Source: Streptomyces sp. Tu6071
GTDB taxonomy: Bacteria; Actinomycetota; Actinomycetes; Streptomycetales; Streptomycetaceae
Assembly (NCBI RefSeq): GCF_000213055.1
Contig: NZ_CM001166.1
Coordinates: forward strand, 62,001 to 126,000
DNA length: 64,000 nt
Direction of reading: 5' to 3'
Both the position numbers and the translations under genes were made by a program. Shown piece by piece: positions 35,616 to 43,942 of this stretch (position 1 is the first letter of the stretch; each line of letters begins with the position of its first letter). A model generated the notes under the pieces. It did no database searches. It saw only the letters and a program-made list of their open reading frames with translations, and was not told where the DNA came from.

Positions 35616-35713
35616 CGGCCTGTCCGCTGCCTTTCCCCGCGCGGCTCCGGTTCGTCTCGTGCGAGCCGTGGCCGGGCGGGGCGAGGGGAGCCGGACAGCC
35701 CGGACCACGAAAC
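35612..35713 (+). repeat. Intergenic direct repeat, copy 1
   Basis: The spacer after whiB is repeated after the next gene (35922-36023). Both copies contain CTGCCTTTCCCCGC, GTCTCGTGCGAG, GGGCGGGG followed by GAGGGGAG and CGGACAGCCCG, then an ACCACGA end just before a ribosome site. Confidence 0.7.
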
Positions 35714-35731
35714 CCCCGAGGAGAACCCGCC

Positions 35732-35887
35732 ATGCCCGATCAGCCGCAGCCCACCACCGAGCAGGTTGCCCAGGCCATCGTCGACGCCGCCACCAGCGGG
35801 GACCAGGCGTTCACCGAGACGGTCGCCAACTCCTACACGACCGAGCAGCTCGAAGCGGCCCAGGCCTACCTCACGCAGGGACGCTGA
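35732..35887 (+). CDS. 51-residue acidic protein
   Basis: MPDQPQPTTEQVAQAIVDAA starts at ATG 35732 after GAGGAGAACC; it ends TEQLEAAQAYLTQGR. The product is helical and acidic. Conserved size and spacing between two copies of an intergenic repeat suggest a real small gene of unknown role. Confidence 0.6.
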   Translation: MPDQPQPTTEQVAQAIVDAATSGDQAFTETVANSYTTEQLEAAQAYLTQGR

Positions 35888-35921
35888 CACGCGGCTGTTG
35901 CCGTGTGAGGCCGAGAAAGCC

Positions 35922-36023
35922 GCGTGACCGCCTGCCTGCCTGCTGCCTTTCCCCGCCCGACCTCGCGCGTCTCGTGCGAGGGCCGGGCGGGGTGAGGGGA
36001 GTCGGACAGCCCGAACCACGACC
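35922..36023 (+). repeat. Intergenic direct repeat, copy 2
   Basis: Diverged copy of 35612-35713; GGGCGGGGTGAGGGGAG and CGGACAGCCCGAACCACGA are the best preserved parts. It precedes the AAGGGAG ribosome site of the next gene. Confidence 0.7.
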
Positions 36024-36045
36024 ACTCAGTAAGGGAGTTAATCCC

Positions 36046-36243
36046 ATGGCCTTTCTCCAGCGCCTCGTCAGCCCGCTGCGCCGCATAAACGCCGACCCCG
36101 ACAAGCTCGTGGAAGAGGCGTGGACGCACATCGCGGAGGCGGAGCGGAACCACGGCCTGTGGCCCGCGATGAGCGCCCTCACCGACCTCGCCACAGCCAA
36201 GGTCCAGGTCGCCCAGTACCTCAAGGAGCACCGCGACACGTGA
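36046..36243 (+). CDS. 65-residue helical protein
   Basis: MAFLQRLVSPLRRINADPDK starts at ATG 36046 after AAGGGAG, followed by LVEEAWTHIAEAERNHGLWP and LATAKVQVAQYLKEH. Two amphipathic helices; no known family. It is encoded just before a strong terminator. Confidence 0.65.
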   Translation: MAFLQRLVSPLRRINADPDKLVEEAWTHIAEAERNHGLWPAMSALTDLATAKVQVAQYLKEHRDT

Positions 36244-36373
36244 TCCGGGGCGCCCCGCACTCGGCACGCCGCGGCCCCGGCCGGAGACATCCTCCGCGCC
36301 GGGGCCGGCGGTTCTCCCGCTCCGCCAGGGCCGTGCAGGCCGTGGCGGAGCCGGAGAGCCGAATCAGGCTCGG

Positions 36374-36412
36374 CAAAGGAAAGAGGCCCCGTTGCCCGGG
36401 GCCTCTCCTTTG
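36374..36412 (+). terminator. Intrinsic terminator
   Basis: AGAGGCCCCG (36382-36391) and CGGGGCCTCT (36397-36406) form a 10-bp stem with a 5-nt loop, extended by flanking CAAAGG/CCTTTG. It ends the group of small genes from 32853 and precedes the SpdB-like gene series. Confidence 0.75.
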
Positions 36413-36444
36413 TTCTCGCGACCCGCTGACAAGGAGCGTTTCGC

Positions 36445-36477
36445 ATGGTCAACGCTACCAGTGGGGGTGCCCGATGA
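36445..36477 (+). CDS. 10-residue leader peptide coupled to membrane protein
   Basis: ATG at 36445 follows AAGGAGCG, the only good ribosome site in this gap. The frame reads MVNATSGGAR and its stop overlaps the next ATG (ATGA at 36474-36477). The larger gene has only GTGGGGG close to its start, so ribosomes may enter through this mini-frame. Confidence 0.5.
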   Translation: MVNATSGGAR

Positions 36478-36737
36478 GTACCACGACGGCCACCCCGACC
36501 CCGAGCAAGATGACGGACGACGTCTTCGTCCCGCGCAACCCGCTGCCCGCTCTGCTGGCCACGGTCATCGCGGTGATCTCCACCGTCCTCGCCCTGTTCG
36601 ACCTCTTCGTGAACGGCCTGTGGCCCACCCTGCTGCATCTCGCCGTCGGCCTCGCCGTGTTCGGCGCGGTCCGGCTGTGCGTCGGCCTGGCCCTGGACCC
36701 GTTCTTCCCCGCTGATGACCCGGAGAGCAGTACATGA
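36474..36737 (+). CDS. Small membrane protein, two helices
   Basis: The product is 87 residues starting MSTTTATPTPSKMTDDVFVP, with hydrophobic segments LLATVIAVISTVLALFDLF (about 27-45) and LLHLAVGLAVFGAVRLCVGL (about 53-72). It overlaps the next gene by 4 nt (ATGA). It is the first of several small membrane proteins near the transfer gene, like the spread (spd) genes of Streptomyces plasmids. Confidence 0.7.
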   Translation: MSTTTATPTPSKMTDDVFVPRNPLPALLATVIAVISTVLALFDLFVNGLWPTLLHLAVGLAVFGAVRLCVGLALDPFFPADDPESST

Positions 36738-38467
36738 CCGCCGTCGATATCCGCAAGCCCGAAACGGTCCGCCCGGACGACGACGACCAGCACTCCTGGC
36801 CCGTCCCGGCCCCGGCCGACCACACCGATCACGACCAGGAGCAGCCCGGCTCCCAGCAGCACGACCAGGACGACCGGGACGACGACCCGCGCACCATGCG
36901 GCTGCTCGCCGTCGTCGCTGGCGTCGGCGGCCTGGTCCTCGCCGGGATCGGTTTCACCGGCTCCTACAACACGCTGCGCCACCTCGCGGAGAGCAAGGGC
37001 TTCGGGACTTTCTCCTACGCCTTCCCCGTCGGTATCGACGCCGGCATCCTCGTGCTGCTCGCGCTCGATCTGTACATGATGCGCAAGCGGATGCCGTGGC
37101 CGATCCTTCGCTGGACCGCGCACGGCCTGACCGTCGCGACCGTCGCTTTCAACGCGGCCGCCGCCGGCCCGGTGACCGAGGACCCGCTCGCTGCGTCCAT
37201 GCACGGCGTCATCCCGGTGCTGTTCATCATCGCCGTGGAGGCCGCTCGCCACTACATCGGCCGGATGGCCGACCTGCTCGCCGGTGAGACCCCGCTCGGG
37301 TCGGTCCCGCTGACCCGCTGGATCCTCGCCCCGCTGTCCACGCCGCGCCTGGCCCGTCGGATGCGGTTGTACAACCTCCCCTACAAGGAGGTCGCCGCCC
37401 AGCACCAGGCGTTGCGGATCTACCGCGAGGGCCTGCGCCAGAAGTACGAGAACCACGAGCAGAGCTGGCGCCGGGCGGCGACGCCGGACGAGCTGCTGCC
37501 GTTCAAGCTGGCCCCGTTCGGGTTCAGCGTGGAGCGCGCTCTCGGGGTCCCGCTGGAGGAAGAGACCAAGCGCCTCCAGCGGGCGGCGCGGGCCGCTGTT
37601 CAGCGTGCTGAGGCTGAGATTCAGCGCGTGCGCACCGATGTTCAACTGGGCGAGGCCCGCATTCAGGCGGAGGTCGACAAGATCCGTGGCGAGGGTCGCC
37701 TGAAGATCGCCCGGGCTGAAGCGGAACGCGAGGCTCAGGCGGAGATTCAGGCCGCCGAGGCCGATGCTCAACTGCGTGAGGCGCAGCGTCAGCACGCGCT
37801 CAAGCTCGCGGAGGACCAGGCTGCGGCCGAAGCGCAGGAGCTCGCCGACGAGACCGAGAAGCGGCGCACGCTCTCCCGGATCGACCGGGAGAAGGTGCAG
37901 GCCAGTTGGGGTCTGGAGCAGAAGCAGATGGCCACCGAGGCCACCGAGCGCGAGCGCCGTATCCAGGCCGATGCCGCCGCCCGCGCCCAGCGCGAGGAGA
38001 TCACACGGCAGGCCGGCATCGCGGAGCAGGCGGAGCGGCGCGCGCGGGCGCTCGCCGGGGAGAGGGCGGCCCTGGAAGAGGCCGCTGAACGCGAGAGGAA
38101 GGAGGCTGAACATCGCGCCGCGACGGTGAACACGATCTTGGAGGCGCAGCGCGGAGCCGAGTCGATCGCCGTGTCGAAGGCCCGCGAGCAGGCCGCGATC
38201 GAGGACGCCGCCGCCCGCAAGGCGCGTGCGGCTGAACACGAGGCGGCGGCGGTTGAAGCCGCGGCGCGCGCCCGCATGACCCAGGTCGACTGGGATGTGC
38301 AGCGGGTCTCCGCGATGATCCAGGCCCGGGGCGATAGCGCGGTCACCGTCCGCGTCATCGCTGACGAGCTGGGCATCTCCACCGGCTCCGCGCAGGACCG
38401 CAAGACCAAGGCGCTCGCCCTGCTCAGGGGCGAGTCCACCGGCGATCTCGAGCGGGCTGCGGCCTGA
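36734..38467 (+). CDS. DUF2637/SpdB-like membrane protein with long coiled coil
   Basis: The product is 577 residues. An acidic N-terminus is followed by a membrane domain of about four helices (LLAVVAGVGGLVLAGIGFTG, FPVGIDAGILVLLALDLYMM, VIPVLFIIAVEAARHYIG), the typical DUF2637 core. From about residue 270 to 520 there is an Ala/Glu/Arg-rich coiled coil (AEIQRVRTDVQLGEARIQAE). The C-terminus has a helix-turn-helix-like tail, VTVRVIADELGISTGSAQDR. DUF2637/SpdB proteins accompany conjugative plasmids of Streptomyces and are thought to help plasmid spread between hyphal compartments. Start ATG at 36734 is coupled to the upstream gene. Confidence 0.8.
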   Translation: MTAVDIRKPETVRPDDDDQHSWPVPAPADHTDHDQEQPGSQQHDQDDRDDDPRTMRLLAVVAGVGGLVLAGIGFTGSYNTLRHLAESKGFGTFSYAFPVGIDAGILVLLALDLYMMRKRMPWPILRWTAHGLTVATVAFNAAAAGPVTEDPLAASMHGVIPVLFIIAVEAARHYIGRMADLLAGETPLGSVPLTRWILAPLSTPRLARRMRLYNLPYKEVAAQHQALRIYREGLRQKYENHEQSWRRAATPDELLPFKLAPFGFSVERALGVPLEEETKRLQRAARAAVQRAEAEIQRVRTDVQLGEARIQAEVDKIRGEGRLKIARAEAEREAQAEIQAAEADAQLREAQRQHALKLAEDQAAAEAQELADETEKRRTLSRIDREKVQASWGLEQKQMATEATERERRIQADAAARAQREEITRQAGIAEQAERRARALAGERAALEEAAERERKEAEHRAATVNTILEAQRGAESIAVSKAREQAAIEDAAARKARAAEHEAAAVEAAARARMTQVDWDVQRVSAMIQARGDSAVTVRVIADELGISTGSAQDRKTKALALLRGESTGDLERAAA

Positions 38468-38675
38468 AACGGAAGCTGATCACCGGGTCCTCCTGGCCCC
38501 CACGGTCGTCCCTCGCACCGTCCCGCCCGGCCTTCGCCGGACGGGGCGGCTGCGGGGGCCGGCCGCGGCCGCCAGGCCGACCGCGTCACCCGCTCCACCA
38601 AGCATGATCCGACCCTCAAAAGGGCCCGGAAATTTCCCTTTTGCACCCCCGACCTGGCCGTTTACGGAAAGTAGC

Positions 38676-38797
38676 GGCGAGGCGAAGCGAAGCGAGGCGA
38701 GGCGAGGGGATCACCCCCCTCCCCGCCCCCGCTGAGCCCTCCAATCGGGGGGTCACGGGGGTGTTCGCGCCCGCTTCGCGCCGCCTCGCCTCGCCTC
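38676..38797. promoter_or_regulatory. Direct/inverted repeat region, candidate cis-acting transfer locus
   Basis: GGCGAGGCGAAGCGAAGCG then AGGCGAGGCGAGG (38676-38707) is a run of 5-bp units GCGAG/GCGAA. CCTCGCCTCGCCTC at 38784-38797 is the inverted copy of GAGGCGAGGCGAGG (38694-38707). The segment between holds C- and G-runs that can pair. The whole non-coding gap is 38468-38825. Streptomyces plasmids have a clt site near tra, but its sequence is not conserved, so this is a guess. Confidence 0.4.
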
Positions 38798-38825
38798 TCC
38801 GCTACGCACTGTGAGGAGATTCGTC

Positions 38826-40931
38826 GTGGCAGACACCGCGACCGCGACCCCTGAAACCACCGCCGACACCACCGGCGACGGGGCCACGGACACCGCCGAA
38901 TACACCGTCGTCACCGAGCCCGAGACCACCACCGACACGGCCTCGGACAAGCCGAAAGCCAACCGGTCGCGGCCGAGGGCGATGCCGCTGCTGATCCACG
39001 GCGGCAACGCAACCGGAATCGCCGCAGGCGTCGCCTACGGACTCGCCGGAGTGCCCGGTCTCATCGCCGCCGGCGCGGCCGGAGCCGCGGTCGGCGCCGC
39101 CGCGCTGGCGGGCCGCAAGAAGCGCTCGAAGGTCTCCGCCGCCCGCACGAACGCCGCGAGCAACCGCTCCGGCGGCGGGACGCACCGCTCCGGAGGTGGC
39201 GCGGGCAAGGGCGGCCTGCTCGGACGCGGCGGCGGTCGCGGCCGGGGCGGCGGCGGTGCTGCTGGTGGCGGCGGCCGCGGGCCCGGGCGCGGTGGCAAGG
39301 GCGGCGGCTGGCTGAACGGCTCCGGGTCAGGGGGCGGTGGGACCGGCACGAAGAACCGGCCCGGCGGCGGCAAGCACGGCGCCGGTGGCGGCGGGCGCGG
39401 CCCGGGAGGAACGGGCGGCGGCAAGCACGGCCGCGGCGGCGGCCTGGGCGGACTGCTCGGAGGTGGCAGGAACCGGCGCGGTCCCGGCGGTCCCAACTCG
39501 CCCGGCGCGAACACCCCGAAGGGCACCGGGAACGGCAAGAACAACGGGGGAGGCAAGAACGGTCCCGGCGGGAAGGCCGGCGCCCACCAGCAGTCTCGCA
39601 CCGGCAAGGCCTGGCAGACCCTCAAGGGCTGGGGCAACAAGATGCGCCGCAACAACGGCGGCACCTCGAGCTCCGGCGGCTCCGGATCCTCCGGTTCGGG
39701 CGGCGGCTCCAGCTCGGGCACCTCCGGCTCCGGCACGAAGACCATCACGCCCGCCAAGACCCGCCTCGGTCGCGCCCTGCAGAAGATGCGCGGCCTCGCG
39801 AGCAAGCTCCGCCGCTCCAAGAAGAAGAGCGGCTCCACCAGCTCCGGTGGAAGCGGCCCGACCTCGGGCCGCTTCCACCGGATGCGCCGCCTAGCCGCCC
39901 GCAAGCTCGGGCACTGGCTGCGCTGCGCAGGCGCCGGACTCCTCGCCGGACTCGGAGGGCTGGCAACGCTGCCCCTCGGACTCCTGTGGGGACTGGCCCT
40001 GCTGCCGTTCAAGCGCCGCGACCCGCTCCACGGGTTCGCGCTGCCCGTCCGTGTCGCCGGACGGATCTGGCGGTTCTTCTTCCGCCGCTCCAAGGCCCGC
40101 CACGACAAGAGCGCCAAGGCGGACACGCTCAACCTCAAGGTCAACAACCCCAGGAAGGACACCGATCCCGTGACCGGACCCTCGCTCGCTGCTGGCACCA
40201 CGGTGCTGGACGGCAACAGCTCCAAGTTCGCGATGGCCATGCGCGCCGCGCACGCCTCCTACACCGGCTACAGCCCGCGCAGCATGATGGAGGTCGCTGC
40301 CGAGTACGCCGGCCTGCCCAACGGCATCCGCGCCGCGGCCCTGGCGGTCCAGCAGATGGCCGTCAACGCCGACCAGAAGTACCCGTGCAGCAAGAAGGCG
40401 CTCGCCAAGCTGAGCGAGGCCTGCGCCAAGCTGGTCGCCGCCGCCGCTCGCGCGGACGGCATGGTCGCCTTCTTCCGCATGGTCCACGCCTTCGACATCG
40501 AGCGGATCGTCGCCCCGAGGACGAACGAGTGGATGTGGAACGTCACCCCGACCGGCTCCGACGCCGCTGAGGGCGCGATGTTCATGCCCGGCCGCATCGA
40601 GTCCGGGTGCGTCCTGATGGCCGTGCTCTACCGCACCTTCGAGCCGGTCCACATGATGCAGGTCGGCTCCGAGTTCCAGGGCATCGCCTACGGGCTCACC
40701 GCCCTGGCCGACTGCGTCCAGGCCCTCTACGAGCGCACCATTGCCCTCTACCCGGTCGACGACCGCGTCACCGACGAGATCGGCAAGCTCGTCTCGATGA
40801 TCCGGGCCGCGTCCGACGACGCGGACATGGCCGCGAAGCTGTTCGTGGAGGACCACAGCCGCGAGATCAGCCACAACACCAGCCCCCGCAAGGGCCCGGC
40901 TGCCGAGTCCATGTGGAACACCCCCCGCTGA
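38826..40931 (+). CDS. Glycine-rich membrane-associated plasmid protein
   Basis: The product is about 701 residues. The start GTG at 38826 has GAGGAGA eight bases upstream. After a Thr/Asp-rich head, a small hydrophobic segment (VAYGLAGVPGLIAAGAAGAA, about 65-85) precedes a very long Gly/Lys/Arg/Ser low-complexity region (about 100-320). A hydrophobic segment LLAGLGGLATLPLGLLWGLA lies at about 375, and a helical globular domain ends the protein (MMEVAAEYAGLPNGIRAAAL, NEWMWNVTPTG). The C-terminal domain recurs in Streptomyces conjugative elements, as far as I can judge. The glycine-rich part may bind DNA or cell wall. Upstream of tra. Confidence 0.65.
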   Translation: MADTATATPETTADTTGDGATDTAEYTVVTEPETTTDTASDKPKANRSRPRAMPLLIHGGNATGIAAGVAYGLAGVPGLIAAGAAGAAVGAAALAGRKKRSKVSAARTNAASNRSGGGTHRSGGGAGKGGLLGRGGGRGRGGGGAAGGGGRGPGRGGKGGGWLNGSGSGGGGTGTKNRPGGGKHGAGGGGRGPGGTGGGKHGRGGGLGGLLGGGRNRRGPGGPNSPGANTPKGTGNGKNNGGGKNGPGGKAGAHQQSRTGKAWQTLKGWGNKMRRNNGGTSSSGGSGSSGSGGGSSSGTSGSGTKTITPAKTRLGRALQKMRGLASKLRRSKKKSGSTSSGGSGPTSGRFHRMRRLAARKLGHWLRCAGAGLLAGLGGLATLPLGLLWGLALLPFKRRDPLHGFALPVRVAGRIWRFFFRRSKARHDKSAKADTLNLKVNNPRKDTDPVTGPSLAAGTTVLDGNSSKFAMAMRAAHASYTGYSPRSMMEVAAEYAGLPNGIRAAALAVQQMAVNADQKYPCSKKALAKLSEACAKLVAAAARADGMVAFFRMVHAFDIERIVAPRTNEWMWNVTPTGSDAAEGAMFMPGRIESGCVLMAVLYRTFEPVHMMQVGSEFQGIAYGLTALADCVQALYERTIALYPVDDRVTDEIGKLVSMIRAASDDADMAAKLFVEDHSREISHNTSPRKGPAAESMWNTPR

Positions 40932-40963
40932 CCCAAGCGGACCGAGCACGACCCGCACCACCA

Positions 40964-41009
40964 GGAGCCGGTGGCCGACCCCGCCAACGCGGGGCAGGCC
41001 ACCGGCTCC
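40964..41009 (+). terminator. Large two-part hairpin before tra
   Basis: GGAGCCGGTGGCC (40964-40976) pairs perfectly with GGCCACCGGCTCC (40997-41009). Inside, CCCCGC and GCGGGG form a second stem. No U-run. It lies between the stop at 40931 and the tra start at 41074 and might be an attenuator or a recognition site. The inner part resembles the CRISPR repeat stem, probably by chance. Confidence 0.55.
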
Positions 41010-41073
41010 TCTGCTGCCTATCCCCTGCTGCCGCCCCACCCCCGCCTTCCCGACCAGGACGGAGAACCTCCCC

Positions 41074-43521
41074 ATGTCGATGCGTCACTGGGACTGGTCG
41101 CTGCCCAGCGGCCACACCACCTTCCTCGGATACGCCACCGAGACCGCCATGACCACCGTCGCGCTCGCCCCGCTCACCGGCCTGCCCTGGCAGGCTGCCG
41201 CCCTCACCCTGGGCAGCGCGGCCGCCGCCGGCACCGTCCACGACCTGCGCGTGAGCACCACCCTGGGCACGCTCACCACCCGTGCCGTCTCCTGGCTGAC
41301 CGCGTCCGCATGGGCGTCCTGGGCGCTGGCGACCGCGCCGCTGACCACCACCGGCTGGGCGAGCGGCCTGGGCCTGGCCACCGTCGGCCTCGCCGCCAAC
41401 GCCTCCGCCAACCGCACCGAGAACACCCGCTCCGAGCGCAAGAAGCTCCTCAAGCTCCGCCGCAAGTCGGTCGGCATCCTCCTGGACTGGGAAGACCGCA
41501 TGAAGCGCGTCGCCCGCATCGAGGACTGCCACGGCAAGGACGTGCAGCACTGGCCCGGCGAAGTCGGCTACACCGTGGAGATGGACCTGCCCGCCGGCGG
41601 CACCAACGTCGACGACCTCAACGGCTACGGCCCGAAGTTCGCCAGCGACCTGCGCCTGCCCGACGGCTGCGGAGTCGAGCTGTTCCCCGGTGCCAACCGC
41701 GGCACCATCCTGATCGAGGTCACCCTCAAGGACGTCATCACCGCCGACATCCCTTACCCCGAGGACTACTCCGAGATCAGCCTCACCGAGCGGTTCCCGT
41801 TCGGCGTGTACCGCAACGGCGAGCCCGCGCTCGGCAGCCTCTGCAACGACTGCGGGATCCTCGTGGGCGAGACCGACGCGGGCAAGACCAACACCCTGCG
41901 CGTCGTCACCGCCCAGCTCGCCCGCATGCCCGACGCGCTGATCTGGGCGATCGACACCACCGGCGGCGGCGTCGCCCTCCCCTGGATCACTCCGTGGGCC
42001 ACCGAGGGCATCGCGTCCGCGCCGATCGTCGACTGGATCGCGCACACCGAGGACGAAGCCCGCCTCATGCTCAAGATGGCCGCCGAGATCATCGCCGCGC
42101 GCAAGGCCGGCTACCAGCAGCTGATGCGCGAGAGGAAGACCGACAACAAGCTGCCGATCAGCGCGGAGATCCCCGGCATCGTCATCATCACCGACGAGAC
42201 CGCCTCCCTGCCGTACGACATCAAGGAGATGATCGACAAGGTCGAGCAGGAGGGCCGCGCGATGCGCGTGCGCGCACTCGTGGCCGCCCTGCGCGCCACG
42301 CAGGACGCCATCACCGCGATGATGAAGCTGATGTCGAAGTGGCGGGTCGGCATGACCGTCTCCGACGCCGAAGAGCTCGCCTACCTCTTCCCCGGCTACA
42401 TCAAGATCGACCCGAAGGACGCGCCCGTCGCAGGGTCCGGGTGGAACATGCACACCCGCCTCGGACCGAAGAAGCCGACCGCGATGAAGGTATGGCGCCT
42501 GGTCGACGAGCTGATGGACACCATCTGCCAGGCCACGGCCGGGCGACGGCCCAAGCTCGATGAGCTGTCTGCCGCGGTGGACAGCGGCGAGCACTACCCG
42601 CAGCGGTGGGCGCGCACCCTGCCCGACCTGTACAAGGGGCAGAAGCTCACCGAGTCCGCGCAGTACGCCGTCGACAACGCCGGTGAGATCATCGCCGCCG
42701 CGACGCTGCTCGCCTCCGACCCGGTGCCGCAGGGCAGCAGCATGGCGTCGCCCGCTCCGGTGGTGCCGGCCGGGTTCGAGGGGTTCGGCGGTGCAGAGGA
42801 GCTGTTCGCAGCCGTCACCGCACAGCTGGACCCGAACGCCGCGCACCTCGCCGTCCCCACGGCTCCGGCCCCCACGCCGGCCGCCGCGCCGACGGCACCG
42901 GCCCCGCTCCCCCGCCCTGCCCGCCCGGTCGATCCGCGCGAGCTGGGCTGGGAGCTCCTGGCCGCCGCCGGGGCGACCGGCTACACGCCCAAGCTCCTGC
43001 ACGAAGCCCTCGCGGCGGAGATGGACCGGCGGAAGGTGGGCGACGCCCCGGCACAGCGCACGGTCGGCGGCTGGCTCCAGGCGTGGGCGAAGGACGGCAA
43101 GGCCATCAAGGACGACTCCGGGCAGTACACCCGCTACGTCGCCCGCGAAGCCGCGGTCGGCCCGGCCGTCTCCGGCCCGGCCACCCCGGCCGGGTCGGAG
43201 ACGGCACCCCTGCCCGAGGGTCTGGACGCGGCCCTGGTCCTCCAGGCCGTGGACTTGGTCGTCTCCACGCAGTTCGGGTCGGCGTCGATGCTCCAACGCA
43301 AGCTGCGCATCGGCTTCGCCCCCGTCCAGAACCTGATGGACTTCCTCCACCAGCTGGGCATCGTCGGCCCGTCCGACGGCTCAAAGGCACGCGAAATCCT
43401 GGTCTCGACGGCAGACTTGGACGCGACCATGATGAGGATCGCCGACGAACTCGGCTACACCACGCGCGACTTGGGCGCGATGGGCCTCGCGGCGGCTGCC
43501 GCTTCGCATGCCAAGGAGTGA
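41074..43521 (+). CDS. tra: FtsK/SpoIIIE-type plasmid transfer protein (TraB/TraSA-like)
   Basis: The product is 815 residues. The N-terminus has membrane helices (TTFLGYATETAMTTVALAPL, SWLTASAWASWALATAPLTT). The motor domain has Walker A GETDAGKTNTLRVV (about 270) and Walker B IPGIVIITDETASL, with the arginine/glutamine-type ALRATQDAITAMM. The C-terminal 150 residues hold winged-helix-like segments. Such hexameric translocases move double-stranded plasmid DNA between Streptomyces mycelia, without a relaxase. Walker A has D in place of the usual second G (GETDAGKT). No second ATPase or relaxase is visible nearby. Start ATG 41074 after GACGGAGAAC. Confidence 0.88.
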   Translation: MSMRHWDWSLPSGHTTFLGYATETAMTTVALAPLTGLPWQAAALTLGSAAAAGTVHDLRVSTTLGTLTTRAVSWLTASAWASWALATAPLTTTGWASGLGLATVGLAANASANRTENTRSERKKLLKLRRKSVGILLDWEDRMKRVARIEDCHGKDVQHWPGEVGYTVEMDLPAGGTNVDDLNGYGPKFASDLRLPDGCGVELFPGANRGTILIEVTLKDVITADIPYPEDYSEISLTERFPFGVYRNGEPALGSLCNDCGILVGETDAGKTNTLRVVTAQLARMPDALIWAIDTTGGGVALPWITPWATEGIASAPIVDWIAHTEDEARLMLKMAAEIIAARKAGYQQLMRERKTDNKLPISAEIPGIVIITDETASLPYDIKEMIDKVEQEGRAMRVRALVAALRATQDAITAMMKLMSKWRVGMTVSDAEELAYLFPGYIKIDPKDAPVAGSGWNMHTRLGPKKPTAMKVWRLVDELMDTICQATAGRRPKLDELSAAVDSGEHYPQRWARTLPDLYKGQKLTESAQYAVDNAGEIIAAATLLASDPVPQGSSMASPAPVVPAGFEGFGGAEELFAAVTAQLDPNAAHLAVPTAPAPTPAAAPTAPAPLPRPARPVDPRELGWELLAAAGATGYTPKLLHEALAAEMDRRKVGDAPAQRTVGGWLQAWAKDGKAIKDDSGQYTRYVAREAAVGPAVSGPATPAGSETAPLPEGLDAALVLQAVDLVVSTQFGSASMLQRKLRIGFAPVQNLMDFLHQLGIVGPSDGSKAREILVSTADLDATMMRIADELGYTTRDLGAMGLAAAAASHAKE

Positions 43522-43525
43522 CCAG

Positions 43526-43831
43526 ATGGCTGAGACCGCAGACGAGGAGATCGAGCGCCTGGAGGCCGAACGGCACTCCTACAGCGAGACCTTCAAGAAC
43601 ACGTCCGACACGGACGCGGTCACGCGCGCGCACCTCCAGTCCGAGATGGACCGGCGCACCGACCGGATCCAGGAACTCCAGCAGCACCAGCCGCTCGGGT
43701 TCCTCGCCCGCTGGGGGCTGCGCGCCGCCTCCCTCGCCCTGCTCTGGGGCGCCTGGGAGGTCGGCCCCTGGTGGGCCAAGACCGGCTGCGTCCTGCTCGC
43801 TGCCTTCCTCGCCTTCTACAGCCTCGGCTGA
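43526..43831 (+). CDS. Small coiled-coil membrane protein
   Basis: The product is 101 residues starting MAETADEEIERLEAERHSYS, ATG at 43526 after AAGGAG. A charged helix (residues 5-55) is followed by hydrophobic segments around GLRAASLALLWGAWEVGPWW and GCVLLAAFLAFYSLG. It lies four bases after tra, so it is probably cotranscribed and may be a spread-type protein. Confidence 0.7.
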   Translation: MAETADEEIERLEAERHSYSETFKNTSDTDAVTRAHLQSEMDRRTDRIQELQQHQPLGFLARWGLRAASLALLWGAWEVGPWWAKTGCVLLAAFLAFYSLG

Positions 43832-43869
43832 CGCACCCCCGCACCGTCACGGCCCGCCCGGGCCACCAC

Positions 43870-43901
43870 GGACCCGCCCCGCCACCCGGCAGGGCGGGTC
43901 C
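43870..43901 (+). terminator. Terminator after tra operon
   Basis: GGACCCGCCC and GGGCGGGTCC form a 10-bp stem with a 12-nt loop, followed by TTCGCG. It could end the tra transcript before the next membrane-protein gene. Confidence 0.65.
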
Positions 43902-43942
43902 TTCGCGTTCCCGCACCACCTGTCCCCCGCAAGGAGCCCGCC

